A DNA stretch of 64,000 nucleotides from the NCBI RefSeq assembly GCF_038396755.1, contig NZ_CP149822.1:4370001-4434000 (forward strand), in the 5' to 3' direction. The notes beneath the pieces were generated by a model, which saw nothing but the letters and a program-made list of their open reading frames with translations, was not told where the DNA came from and did no database searches. The position numbers and the translations under genes were made by a program. Shown here one piece after another: positions 27,815 through 35,967 of this stretch. Each line of letters starts with the position of its first letter. Position 1 is the stretch's first letter. This DNA comes from Chitinophaga pollutisoli. GTDB taxonomy: Bacteria; Bacteroidota; Bacteroidia; Chitinophagales; Chitinophagaceae.

Positions 27815-27848
27815 AAGAGACGCAATAAATTTGCGTCTCTTTCTTTTT
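27815..27848 (+). terminator. intrinsic terminator of the DedA gene
   Basis: AAGAGACGCAA (27815-27825) pairs with TTGCGTCTCTT (27831-27841), and CTTTTTAT follows. Clear Rho-independent terminator. Confidence 0.9.
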
Positions 27849-27906
27849 ATAAGAGCACCTATTTTTCCGGAACATCCACGTATCAACCTAAATCGTAAAG
27901 CCCTTT

Positions 27907-29150
27907 ATGAATTCCGCCAACAAGCCCGTCAAATTGCTGAATGCCGCCGTTATTGTGGCATCCCTGGGTTACTTCGTCGACATTTACGACCTGCTCCTGT
28001 TCGGTATCATCCGGATCAAGAGCCTCGCTTCTCTCGGGTTATCCCCTTCCGAAATCGATTCTGTAGGCATGTGGCTGATCAATATCCAGATGGTGGGCAT
28101 GCTTATCGGAGGGATCATCTGGGGCGTGCTGGGCGATAAGCGGGGACGGTTGTCCGTTCTTTTCGGATCGATACTCCTGTATTCCGTGGCCAACGTCGCC
28201 AACGGGATGGTAGGGGAGAAAATGCCATTTTCTGGTATATGGTCTGGCGTTTCGTGGCGGGGCTGGGCCTGGCGGGAGAGCTGGGCGCGGGGATCACCCT
28301 CGTGTCGGAAGTGTTACCGAAGGAAAAGCGCGGCATCGGCACCATGATCGTGGCCAGCGTGGGGATTTCAGGCGCGGTGGCGGCCTATTTCGTGTCGGAA
28401 TACTTCGGCGACAACTGGCGGATCTGTTATTACATCGGCGGCGGGCTGGGCCTGGCGCTCCTCATCCTGCGCATCAGCGTGGTGGAATCGGGGATGTTTA
28501 ATAATATAAAGACATCCGGCGTGAGCCGTGGCAATTACTTTAAATTCTTCACTAATAAGGAAAGATTTTTCCGTTACCTCAAATGCATCATGATCGGGTT
28601 GCCCACCTGGTTTGTTGTGGGTATCCTTATGACGTTCTCCAATGCTTTCGCGGAAAAAATGGGGGTGAAGGGCCCTATCGACCCGGGCAAGGCTATCATG
28701 ATTTGTTACGCCGCCCTCACTTTCGGAGACCTGGCGAGCGGGTATCTGAGCCAGGTGCTCCGCAGCCGGAAGAAGGTGCTGTATATCTTTTACACCCTTT
28801 GCCTGGCCAGCATGATCCTCTATTTCCTCATGTACGACGCGAGCGTAACGATGTTTTACACCGTATGCGGCATCATGGGCTTCAGCGTGGGCTTCTGGGC
28901 GATTTTCGTGACGGTGGCGGCGGAGCAGTTCGGCACGAATCTGCGGGCGACGGCGGCTACGACGGTTCCCAATTACGCGCGGGGCCTGCTGCCGGTGATT
29001 TCCCTGTTATTCGGGGGACTGCAGACGGCGGGGCTGAGCTACCTGCAAAGCGGGCTGGTGACCGGCGTGCTCTGTATTGTGCTGGCGTTCGTGTTTGCGT
29101 ATTCCATGGAGGAAACGTTCGGGAAAGACCTGGATTATGTAGAGGAGTAG
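27907..29150 (+). pseudogene. MFS transporter, interrupted by a single-base frameshift
   Basis: Two overlapping frames together make one major facilitator protein of about 414 residues. The first (27907 to about 28216) encodes the N-terminal helices with the loop 2-3 motif GVLGDKRGRLS. The second resumes as NAIFWYMVWRFVAGLGLAGE and runs to 29150. The shift lies at 28213-28222, where GGGGAGAAAA appears to have lost one base. Adding one base restores the whole protein, so this may be an assembly error rather than a dead gene. The substrate is unknown. A marR gene converges from the other strand 9 nt beyond the stop. Confidence 0.85.
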
Positions 29151-29159
29151 CGGACAGGA

Positions 29160-29624
29160 TTATTCGTAGGAACTGAGGATCTTGTCCAGCAGCTTATTGA
29201 GCTGCACCATTTCCTTGTCAGATAGCGATTGTTTGAGGGGTTCTTCCAGTTTGTCCAGTTTTTCATCAATTTCTTTCAGGAGGTCGAGGCCTTTGGTGGA
29301 GATTTTCACATCTACCGCGCGGCGGTCGGCCTCGCAGCTTTTCCTTTCCACGAGTTCGGCTTTGCGAAGCCTTTCGACGAGGCGGGACACGTCGCTCATT
29401 TTGTCGAGCATCCGCTCCTTGAGGGTGTTAATACTGGCGGATTTAGGATGTTGCCCGCGTAAGATGCGCAGTATATTGAACTGCTGCATGGTGATATCGT
29501 ATTCCTTGAAAAAATTCTGGTGTTTGGAAATAATCCAGTTGCCTACGAAAATGAGGCTGACGAGCCCTTTATGGTGTTCACTGGTGAAATTCCTGATAGA
29601 AATTAATTTTTCAATATTGGACAT
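29160..29624 (-). CDS. MarR-family transcriptional regulator
   Basis: 154 residues from ATG 29624 (MSNIEKLISIRNF). Winged-helix DNA-binding core: ITMQQFNILRILRGQHPKSA, then MLDKMSDVSRLVERLRKAEL (recognition helix) and the wing ERKSCEADRRAVDVKIS. MarR dimers usually repress genes until a small ligand binds. The nearest transporter is the convergent MFS gene, which cannot be under a shared promoter. A -7 box six bases before the ATG predicts a leaderless message. A TTG nine bases upstream is part of that box. Confidence 0.93.
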   Translation of the reverse strand: MSNIEKLISIRNFTSEHHKGLVSLIFVGNWIISKHQNFFKEYDITMQQFNILRILRGQHPKSASINTLKERMLDKMSDVSRLVERLRKAELVERKSCEADRRAVDVKISTKGLDLLKEIDEKLDKLEEPLKQSLSDKEMVQLNKLLDKILSSYE

Positions 29625-29630
29625 ATGCAG

Positions 29631-29638
29631 CAAAGATA
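29631..29638 (-). promoter_or_regulatory. -7 promoter box of marR
   Basis: The minus strand reads TATCTTTG followed by C, an exact match. Its last G is six bases before the start codon at 29624, the same spacing as at map. Confidence 0.65.
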
Positions 29639-29700
29639 TCTTGCAATATTAACGGATTGGCGGCAAATGGAGCGCAATGGGGGCTCCGGGGTGCGGCCGT

Positions 29701-30279
29701 TTACTGTTTAACAAATTCCAGTTTGAGCATGATGCTGACCATTTTATCGACTACCATGCCGCCTGCTTCGGTCAGTTTGTCCCACTGCAGGTTATAATCG
29801 AACCGGTTGATGTAGGTGGTTGCCTTGAAGGTGGCGCTTTGTTTGTTGCCTTCGGTGGCGGTGCCGCCGTAGGTGACGTTGAATTTGACGCGGCGGGTGA
29901 CGTCGCGGATGGTCAGGTCTCCTTCCAGCTGGTACCTGCCTTCGGTGATGCGGCGGAAGGCGGTGCTTTGGAACGAGAGTTTGGGGAACTGTTCCGCATG
30001 AAGGAAATCGCTCGATTTCAGGTGGTTGTCGCGTTTATCGTCGCCTGTGGTGATGCTGAAGGCGTCAACCTCGAACCGGATGGAGGCGTCGGAGAAGTCG
30101 GGTTTGGCGGCGGTGATGCTGCCGTCGAACTCGCGGAACCTGCCTTCCACTTTAGAGATCATGAGGTGTGTGACGGAGAATGATACGGACGAGTGTTCTC
30201 GGTCTGCTTTCCAGACCGGGCTTTGTGCTATCGAAGCCAACGAAGAGCATAACAATATGGCAAACAGTAGCTTGCTCAT
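29701..30279 (-). CDS. exported YceI-family protein
   Basis: 192 residues from ATG 30279 with a Sec signal peptide (MSKLLFAILLCSSLASIAQS). YceI lipocalin-like beta-barrel fold: WKADREHSSVSFSVTHLMIS near the start, LKSSDFLHAEQFPKLSFQST in the middle, and GDLTIRDVTRRVKFNVTYGG. Members bind long isoprenoid chains in the periplasm. An upstream frame extension is excluded by the -7 box at 30328-30335. Confidence 0.94.
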   Translation of the reverse strand: MSKLLFAILLCSSLASIAQSPVWKADREHSSVSFSVTHLMISKVEGRFREFDGSITAAKPDFSDASIRFEVDAFSITTGDDKRDNHLKSSDFLHAEQFPKLSFQSTAFRRITEGRYQLEGDLTIRDVTRRVKFNVTYGGTATEGNKQSATFKATTYINRFDYNLQWDKLTEAGGMVVDKMVSIMLKLEFVKQ

Positions 30280-30327
30280 GATATGGTTTTTGGGACCGAT
30301 GGTGATTTTAGTTGATGTAGTTCGATG

Positions 30328-30335
30328 CAAATGTA
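30328..30335 (-). promoter_or_regulatory. -7 promoter box of the YceI gene
   Basis: The minus strand reads TACATTTG followed by C. It lies 48 nt before the chosen start, inside an upstream extension of the frame. Confidence 0.6.
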
Positions 30336-30373
30336 CGATAATCAATGATATGAACTGGGGTGGGGGCTGGTGG

Positions 30374-30404
30374 AAAAAGGAAAGCACCCGTGGCCGGGTG
30401 CTTT
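30374..30404 (-). terminator. intrinsic terminator of mdh
   Basis: AAAGCACCCG (30381-30390) pairs perfectly with CGGGTGCTTT (30395-30404). On the minus strand a T-rich tail follows (CCTTTTTCC). It is 21 nt after the mdh stop codon. Confidence 0.9.
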
Positions 30405-30425
30405 CGGTAAGATGAGGCGCCTTTA

Positions 30426-31364
30426 TCAGGCGGGAGCTTTCATGTTGTCGAGCACGTCCATCACTTCTTTCACGTGTTTGGCGGAAGTGTGGAGGAGTTC
30501 TTTCTCGCTTTCGTTGAGGTCGAGTTCGATGATTTTCTCGATACCGTTGGTGCCGAGTACCACGGGAACACCGAGGTAGATGTCTTTCAGGCCGTATTCA
30601 CCGGTGAGCCATGCGCAAACGGGGAAGATGCGTTTTTCGTTTTTCACGATCGCTTCTACCATTTGGGCTGCGGCTGCTCCGGGTGCGTACCAGGCGGAGG
30701 TGCCGAGGAGGTTCACGATTTCGCCACCGCCTACTTTAGTGCGCTGGATGATGGCTTCCAGTTTGTCGGCAGCCACCAGTTCCGTAACGGGGATACCGGC
30801 AACGGTGGTGTAGCGGGGAAGGGGAACCATGGTATCGCCGTGGCCGCCCATGAGGATGGCCTGGATGTCTTTCGGGGAGCATCCGATCTCGTCGGCCAGG
30901 AAGGCGCGGTAGCGGGCGGTATCGAGGATACCGGCCATGCCGAATACTTTGGAGCTGTCTTTCTTCGCGGTGAGGAACGCGCAGTACGTCATAACGTCCA
31001 GCGGGTTGGAAACCACGATGATGATAGCGTCGGGAGAATATTTGTTGATGTTCTCGGTAACAGATTTAACGATATTGGCATTGGTAGAGATCAGGTCGTC
31101 GCGGCTCATACCGGGTTTGCGGGGGAGGCCGGAGGTGATCACCACTACGTCGCTGCCCGCGGTTTTAGCATAATCGTTGGTAACGCCGGTCACTTTGGTG
31201 CTGTAGTAATCGATCGGGGCTTGCTGCCAGGTGTCGAGCGCTTTGCCTTCCGCGGTGCCTTCCTTAATGTCGAGCAGCACAACTTCCTGCAGGAAATCTC
31301 TGTGGGCCAGCACGTTAGCGCAGGTTGCGCCCACGTTTCCAGCTCCTACAACAGTTACTTTCAT
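30426..31364 (-). CDS. mdh: malate dehydrogenase
   Basis: 312 residues, the lactate/malate dehydrogenase fold of the LDH-like MDH group. It interconverts malate and oxaloacetate with NAD in the TCA cycle. Visible: GAGNVGATCAN nucleotide loop, D32 preferring NAD, R82 and R88 in GLPRKPGMSRDD (R82 indicates malate rather than lactate), D148 and R151, and catalytic H175 in MGGHGDTMVPLP. It is a single gene with its own promoter box and terminator. Confidence 0.97.
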   Translation of the reverse strand: MKVTVVGAGNVGATCANVLAHRDFLQEVVLLDIKEGTAEGKALDTWQQAPIDYYSTKVTGVTNDYAKTAGSDVVVITSGLPRKPGMSRDDLISTNANIVKSVTENINKYSPDAIIIVVSNPLDVMTYCAFLTAKKDSSKVFGMAGILDTARYRAFLADEIGCSPKDIQAILMGGHGDTMVPLPRYTTVAGIPVTELVAADKLEAIIQRTKVGGGEIVNLLGTSAWYAPGAAAAQMVEAIVKNEKRIFPVCAWLTGEYGLKDIYLGVPVVLGTNGIEKIIELDLNESEKELLHTSAKHVKEVMDVLDNMKAPA

Positions 31365-31406
31365 CGTATCTGAATATTTTAAAAAGGTGAAGAATTATTT
31401 GGGTAA

Positions 31407-31414
31407 CAAAAATA
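31407..31414 (-). promoter_or_regulatory. -7 promoter box of mdh
   Basis: The minus strand reads TATTTTTG, matching TAnnTTTG, 42 nt before the mdh start codon. Confidence 0.5.
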
Positions 31415-31482
31415 GGATATCGTAACCGTAATTTCGGTGCAAACTGCTAAAATTTCCCGGTTGGAGCGCCCTGGGGGAAATT

Positions 31483-31998
31483 TTACAAATGCTTTAACAC
31501 GGTGTCCAGTTTAACCGTACCTTCGTAATCCGCTTCCAGCTGGCCTTTCTTATTATAGAGGTAAATGCCGGGGAAATTCTGCAGGTCGTAGTAATACACG
31601 ATTTGCCGGGTAGGCTCGGCGGCCATGATGATGTTCGGGTAGTTGCCGATTTTATATTGGTCGTACCAGGCCTTCATCCGTTCGAGTTTGAAAGGCGTTA
31701 CCATCAGGATATTGGCTTTTTTGAACTTGTCGATATTTTTAAGGATATCTTCCGTCATGTGTGCGCAATGATCGCATTCCACACTGAAGAGGAATACCAT
31801 GGTGGGTTTGCCTTTGGGAAGGTCGTTCTTGGTGAATACCTGCCCGGTGTAGGCGGTGAGCTGGAAGGGGGCAACGAAAGTGTACTGTTTAAACGGAGGA
31901 AGCTTGGCGCCGGCCTGCTGGGCCTGGCCATGATTATGCCCGGATTGGGCTTTCAGGAACGTCGGGAGGCATAAGAGCACGAATAACCATGTACGCAT
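31483..31998 (-). CDS. exported thioredoxin-like protein
   Basis: 171 residues with a Sec signal peptide (about 1-17, MRTWLFVLLCLPTFLKA), a short histidine-containing stretch (HNHGQAQQ) and a thioredoxin-fold domain. The active-site motif is VECDHCAHM, CxxC in thioredoxin position, and a cis-proline is likely in LQNFPGIYLYN. It may act as a periplasmic thiol-disulfide enzyme or metallochaperone. The His-rich stretch after cleavage could bind metal, which is inference. It is transcribed divergently from efp. Confidence 0.85.
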   Translation of the reverse strand: MRTWLFVLLCLPTFLKAQSGHNHGQAQQAGAKLPPFKQYTFVAPFQLTAYTGQVFTKNDLPKGKPTMVFLFSVECDHCAHMTEDILKNIDKFKKANILMVTPFKLERMKAWYDQYKIGNYPNIIMAAEPTRQIVYYYDLQNFPGIYLYNKKGQLEADYEGTVKLDTVLKHL

Positions 31999-32090
31999 CT
32001 TTATATTTGTTTAATTGTTAAAGTAATACGGCTGCAGGGCCATTTGGCATCAAATCTATACCGCTTTTGTGGGAAATCCGGCAAGATTTG

Positions 32091-32120
32091 TTTGTTCATA
32101 TTCTAAAATTTTTACTTTTG
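32091..32120 (+). promoter_or_regulatory. promoter of efp-accB-accC
   Basis: TTTG (32091-32094) and TACTTTTG (32113-32120) match the -33 and -7 elements of Bacteroidota with an 18-nt spacer. The predicted leader is about 40 nt. Confidence 0.65.
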
Positions 32121-32163
32121 CAATCCTTAATGTAAATTTTTAACTTTAAATCTTTGACCTTTT

Positions 32164-32730
32164 ATGGCTACCACCGCAGATATCAGAACAGGATTAATCA
32201 TCAAACTGGATAACAGTTTGTATTCTGTTGTAGAGTTTGGTCAGAACAAAACCGCCCGTGCAGCTGCCAAGGTATGGGCCAAATTGAAGGGGGTTGACAA
32301 TAGCCGTTCCATCGAACACACCTGGAACTCCGGCGATACCATTTACCCGGTACGCGTAGAGAAAAAAGCATACCAGTTTCTGTACCAGGACGAAAGCGGG
32401 TACAATTTCATGGATAAAGAATCTTTTGAGCAGATCGTGGTGAACAAGGAGATGATCGACGCGCCCCAGTTCCTGAAAGACGGCGACGAGGTGGCGATTG
32501 CCATGAACACCGAAACGGAGCTCCCGATGGCTGTGGAGCTGCCCGACAAGATCGTGCTGAAAGTAACCTATTCCGAGCCCGGTATGAAGGGCGACACCGC
32601 CACCCGCACCCTGAAGCCCGCTACCGTTGAAGGCGGCGCCACCATCATGGTGCCCCTGTTCGTGAACGAAGGCGAGCTCATCCGTATCAACACCAAAACC
32701 GGCGAATATATTGAGCGCGTAAAAGAATAG
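32164..32730 (+). CDS. efp: translation elongation factor P with unusual tip loop
   Basis: 188 residues in three beta-barrel domains. EF-P rescues ribosomes stalled at polyproline. The C-terminal signature KVTYSEPGMKGDTATRTLKP is canonical. The domain I loop that normally reads KPGKG, with a modified Lys34, is here NKTARAAAKVW, so Arg32 stands at the tip. This resembles the Pseudomonas type (NKSGRNAA), in which Arg32 is rhamnosylated by EarP. No earP gene is in the window. It heads an apparent operon with accB (66 nt) and accC. Confidence 0.95.
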   Translation: MATTADIRTGLIIKLDNSLYSVVEFGQNKTARAAAKVWAKLKGVDNSRSIEHTWNSGDTIYPVRVEKKAYQFLYQDESGYNFMDKESFEQIVVNKEMIDAPQFLKDGDEVAIAMNTETELPMAVELPDKIVLKVTYSEPGMKGDTATRTLKPATVEGGATIMVPLFVNEGELIRINTKTGEYIERVKE

Positions 32731-32796
32731 CCATATACTTTTCTCATATCCATCATTTCGCGAACCAGCAAATTCACTAAACCAAAAACTGTCTAC

Positions 32797-33285
32797 ATGG
32801 ACTTTAAACAGATTCAGGAGCTGATTAAAATGATCAACAAATCAAACATCAGCGAACTGAGCATTGAACAAGACCAGTTTAAGATTACAATAAAGCAGAA
32901 AGATAACGAAGTACAGCAGATCGTAACCGTGCCGGCCGTAACCGCGGTTCAGCCCGTTGCCGTAGCTGCCCAGCCCGTAGCGCAAGCCGCCCCCGCTGCC
33001 CCCGCGCCTGCTGCACCCGCTGCCGGAGCTCCCGCCGCCGCCAGCAACCTCATCACCATCAAATCTCCCATGATCGGTACCTTCTACCGCAGCGCCGGCC
33101 CCGGAAAACCGTCCTTCGTGAACGTGGGCGATGAAGTGGCTCCGGGCAAAGTTGTTTGCATCATCGAAGCCATGAAACTGTTCAATGAAATCGAAAGCGA
33201 AGTAAGCGGCAAAATCGTGAAAGTACTGGTGGACGACGCTTCACCCGTTGAATACGACCAGCCGCTTTTCCTTGTAGAGCCGTAA
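32797..33285 (+). CDS. accB: biotin carboxyl carrier protein of acetyl-CoA carboxylase
   Basis: 162 residues. An N-terminal region (about 1-45), a proline/alanine-rich flexible linker (about 46-82), then the biotinyl domain with the biotin attachment site K127 in EAMKL. The thumb-containing form is suggested by PMIGTFYRSAGPGKPSFVNV. It carries CO2 from AccC to the carboxyltransferase for malonyl-CoA formation. It lies between efp and accC. Confidence 0.97.
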   Translation: MDFKQIQELIKMINKSNISELSIEQDQFKITIKQKDNEVQQIVTVPAVTAVQPVAVAAQPVAQAAPAAPAPAAPAAGAPAAASNLITIKSPMIGTFYRSAGPGKPSFVNVGDEVAPGKVVCIIEAMKLFNEIESEVSGKIVKVLVDDASPVEYDQPLFLVEP

Positions 33286-33309
33286 CATTGCATAACGGTC
33301 GAAGGTTGT

Positions 33310-33330
33310 AAGGTTGCTTGCAACCTTTTT
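33310..33330 (+). terminator. attenuator or terminator between accB and accC
   Basis: AAGGTTG (33310-33316) pairs with CAACCTT (33321-33327) across a 4-nt loop, and TTT follows. It probably lowers read-through from accB to accC or ends the upstream transcript, since a weak -7-like sequence (ACTATTTG, 33352-33359) precedes accC. Confidence 0.6.
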
Positions 33331-33365
33331 CCTTTCGCTGTTTTTTATAACACTATTTGCGTAAC

Positions 33366-34703
33366 ATGTTCAAAAAGATATTGATCGCCAACCGTGGCGA
33401 GATTGCCCTGCGCATCATCCGTACCTGTAAGGAAATGGGGATCAGGACAGTGGCAGTTTATTCAACGGCGGACAAAGACTCTCTTCATGTCCGTTTCGCC
33501 GACGAAGCCGTGTGTATCGGAAAGCCGCAGAGCAGCGATTCTTACCTGAATATCCCTCACCTGATGGCTGCCGCCGAGATCACCAACGCAGACGCCATCC
33601 ACCCCGGTTATGGCTTCCTCGCCGAAAACGCCCGCTTCGCGGAGATCTGCGGCGAGCACGGCATCAAGTTCATCGGCCCCACCCCGGACATGATCCGCAG
33701 GATGGGCGACAAGATGACCGCCAAAGAAACCATGATCGCAGCCGGCGTACCCGTGATCCCCGGTTCCGAAGGCCTTCTCGAAAGCGTGGAAGAAGCCCAG
33801 CAACTGGCAAAGGAAATGGGCCTGCCCGTCATCCTCAAAGCAACCGCCGGCGGCGGTGGTAAAGGGATGCGCGTAGTATGGGACATCGAGGAGATCGCCA
33901 ATGCCTACGAAATGGCTAAAAACGAAGCCCGCGCCGCTTTCAGCAACGACGGCATCTACATGGAGAAATTCGTGGAAGAGCCCCGTCACATCGAAATCCA
34001 GATCGCCGGCGACCAATACGGCAAAGTTTGCCACCTCAGCGAGCGCGACTGCTCCATACAGCGCCGTCACCAGAAACTGGTGGAAGAGTCTCCCTCGCCC
34101 TTCATGACCCCCGAACTCCGTGAGAAAATGGGTGAAGCCGCCATCAAAGCCGCTTCCGCCATCAATTACGAAAGCGTGGGCACCATCGAATTCCTGGTAG
34201 ACAAGCACCGTAATTTCTACTTCATGGAAATGAACACCCGTATCCAGGTGGAGCACGGTGTAACCGAAGAAGTGATCAATTTCGACCTTATCAAGGAACA
34301 AATCAAAATCGCGGCCGGTATTCCCATTTCCGGGAAAAACTATACGCCGCAGATGCACGCCATCGAGTGCCGCATCAACGCGGAAGATCCGCATAACGAT
34401 TTCCGCCCTTCACCGGGTAAAATCACCGTCCTCCACACACCCGGAGGCCACGGCGTGCGCGTGGATTCCCACATCTATGCCGGTTATGTGATCCCACCGT
34501 ATTACGATTCCATGGTCGCCAAGGTGATCGCAGTGGCCCAAACCCGCGAAGAAGCCATCAACACCATGGAACGCGCCCTGTCCGAATTCGTGATCGAAGG
34601 TGTGAAAACCACCATACCCTTCCACCAGCAACTCATGCAGGACGAGAACTTCCGGAAAGGCAACTTTACCACCAAGTTCACCGAAACTTTCAAACTGCAG
34701 TAA
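33366..34703 (+). CDS. accC: acetyl-CoA carboxylase biotin carboxylase subunit
   Basis: 445 residues from ATG 33366 ([20 protein letters not shown]). ATP-grasp enzyme that carboxylates biotin on AccB. Visible: the glycine-rich ATP loop [34 protein letters not shown], and the catalytic [17 protein letters not shown]. The frame is open nine bases upstream from a TTG, but the ATG gives the standard N-terminus. The carboxyltransferase genes accA and accD are not in the window. Confidence 0.97.
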   Translation: MFKKILIANRGEIALRIIRTCKEMGIRTVAVYSTADKDSLHVRFADEAVCIGKPQSSDSYLNIPHLMAAAEITNADAIHPGYGFLAENARFAEICGEHGIKFIGPTPDMIRRMGDKMTAKETMIAAGVPVIPGSEGLLESVEEAQQLAKEMGLPVILKATAGGGGKGMRVVWDIEEIANAYEMAKNEARAAFSNDGIYMEKFVEEPRHIEIQIAGDQYGKVCHLSERDCSIQRRHQKLVEESPSPFMTPELREKMGEAAIKAASAINYESVGTIEFLVDKHRNFYFMEMNTRIQVEHGVTEEVINFDLIKEQIKIAAGIPISGKNYTPQMHAIECRINAEDPHNDFRPSPGKITVLHTPGGHGVRVDSHIYAGYVIPPYYDSMVAKVIAVAQTREEAINTMERALSEFVIEGVKTTIPFHQQLMQDENFRKGNFTTKFTETFKLQ

Positions 34704-34727
34704 CCGCGGTTAACGGAATAAACGAAA

Positions 34728-34760
34728 GGGCTCCCGGAATCGGGGGCCCTTGTCGTTTTG
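34728..34760 (+). terminator. terminator after accC
   Basis: GGGCTCCCG (34728-34736) pairs, with wobbles, with CGGGGGCCC (34741-34749). TTGTCGTTTTG follows, a moderate T-rich tail. It ends the efp-acc operon. Confidence 0.75.
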
Positions 34761-34987
34761 TCCATTCAAACTAAAATAGCAGGCCGCAAAAGCAGCCCGC
34801 TCTCTGATATTTTACGAAGGTTATGGGCTGCGCGCGTAAGTCCACGCAGCTTACATCCCGGCCCGGGCAAAACAACCCCGCCGTTTTAATATTTTTTCGA
34901 TTGGTAAATCGATAAGCAAATGTACCAACCGACATCACGCGCGCCTGCGAAATGGGATGAATCATGGGGATGATGGTACGAATGCAT
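34761..34987. other. gene-free gap with a minus-strand -7 box and hairpin
   Basis: No convincing gene lies between accC and the Spy-like gene. On the minus strand TACATTTG (34917-34924) is an exact -7 match. Downstream of it GCAGCCC and GGGCTGC (around 34855-34849 and 34792-34786) can pair, with TTTTGC after. This could be a small RNA of about 125 nt, but no -33 element is visible and I recognise no family. Confidence 0.25.
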
Positions 34988-35018
34988 AAAAAAAGGGCCA
35001 TCCTTCCGGACGGCCCCT
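34988..35018 (-). terminator. intrinsic terminator of the Spy-like gene
   Basis: GGGCCATCC (34995-35003) pairs with GGACGGCCC (35008-35016), allowing one wobble. On the minus strand seven T follow the stem. Confidence 0.88.
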
Positions 35019-35037
35019 TGCATTAAACCTTAAAACG

Positions 35038-35799
35038 TTATCTCATTGTATGTCTGATGAAAATCTTCCGTCCTTGAACCATGTTGACGGAGATATCTTT
35101 ATTTTTCTCTCTAACGGGTACAGCGGGTTTTTTCTTATGCATGCCGTCTTTGCGGTCGCCACGTTTGTGCTGCATTCTTTCTTTCTGGCGCCATTCGTTG
35201 TACTGGGAGAATTTCTCATCGCCCAGGGCCAGTTTTACTTTTGCGTCGCGTTCGGTGTGGAGGGATTTGAATTTCTCCCGGCGTTCGGCTTTATCGGCGT
35301 CTTTGAGGGCCATCGCTTTGGTCATGTATTCCTTGTTGATGGCTTTTAAGTCTGCGCTTTGTTTTTCGGTAAGGCCCAGTGCTTTCACGGCAGCTTCGCT
35401 ACGGACGTGGTGGCCTTTGCGGCGTTCATGCATGCCGTCTTTTCCTCCTTTGGCGAACTCGCCTTTTTTACCATGCTTGCCGTGGTAGCGGTTTTTCCGT
35501 TCTGCGAAGCGTTTTTGATTTTCTTCCCATTTGGCGTATTGGTCTTTATCGAGTACGGATTTGAGCTGGTCTTTGCGGGAAGCTGCGAGGGCGTCGTGTT
35601 TAGCCTTGCGGTCTTCCTTGCTGAGGGCTTCGTTTTTCCGTAATTCTTTCAGTCCGTCGATATATGTTTTATTGATATCGCGAACCTTCGTCGTTTGCTG
35701 TTCAGACAGCTTGAGGTCTGCGTTAGGTGCGGGTTTTTCCTGGGCGTTGGCCAGGGAAACCGTTCCGGAAAGCAGCACCATCCATACAAATTGTTTCAT
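35038..35799 (-). CDS. exported protein with two Spy/CpxP-like (LTxxQ) repeats
   Basis: 253 residues from ATG 35799 (signal peptide MKQFVWMVLLSGTVSLANA). An ATG 12 bases upstream is also possible. The mature protein is very basic and helical. It contains two related helical units: LKLSEQQTTKVRDINKTYID and LGLTEKQSADLKAINKEYMT, each followed by a long charged helix ending in KYAKWEENQ-like or FSQYNEWRQ sequence. Spy and CpxP proteins with LTxxQ motifs are periplasmic chaperones or metal-stress sensors. A histidine- and glycine-rich linker (HGKHGKKGEFAKGGKDGMH) joins the units. Confidence 0.8.
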   Translation of the reverse strand: MKQFVWMVLLSGTVSLANAQEKPAPNADLKLSEQQTTKVRDINKTYIDGLKELRKNEALSKEDRKAKHDALAASRKDQLKSVLDKDQYAKWEENQKRFAERKNRYHGKHGKKGEFAKGGKDGMHERRKGHHVRSEAAVKALGLTEKQSADLKAINKEYMTKAMALKDADKAERREKFKSLHTERDAKVKLALGDEKFSQYNEWRQKERMQHKRGDRKDGMHKKKPAVPVREKNKDISVNMVQGRKIFIRHTMR

Positions 35800-35904
35800 C
35801 ATGGCGATCATTTTTTATACATCATAGACCGGCATGGGGGAGGGAAGTTTAAAGGAGGGGTCATAAAAGTTTGTTAATGGGGAGGCAGGGGGGGCGGAAA
35901 GGCC

Positions 35905-35937
35905 TAAAAAAGATAAACCCCCGGTGAATACCGGGGG
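35905..35937 (-). terminator. intrinsic terminator of the glutamine synthetase gene
   Basis: CCCCCGG (35918-35924) pairs with CCGGGGG (35931-35937). On the minus strand TTTATCTTTTTT follows. It lies 30 nt after the stop codon. Confidence 0.9.
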
Positions 35938-35967
35938 CCATCATACACCAAAACAATCTTACGGTTT

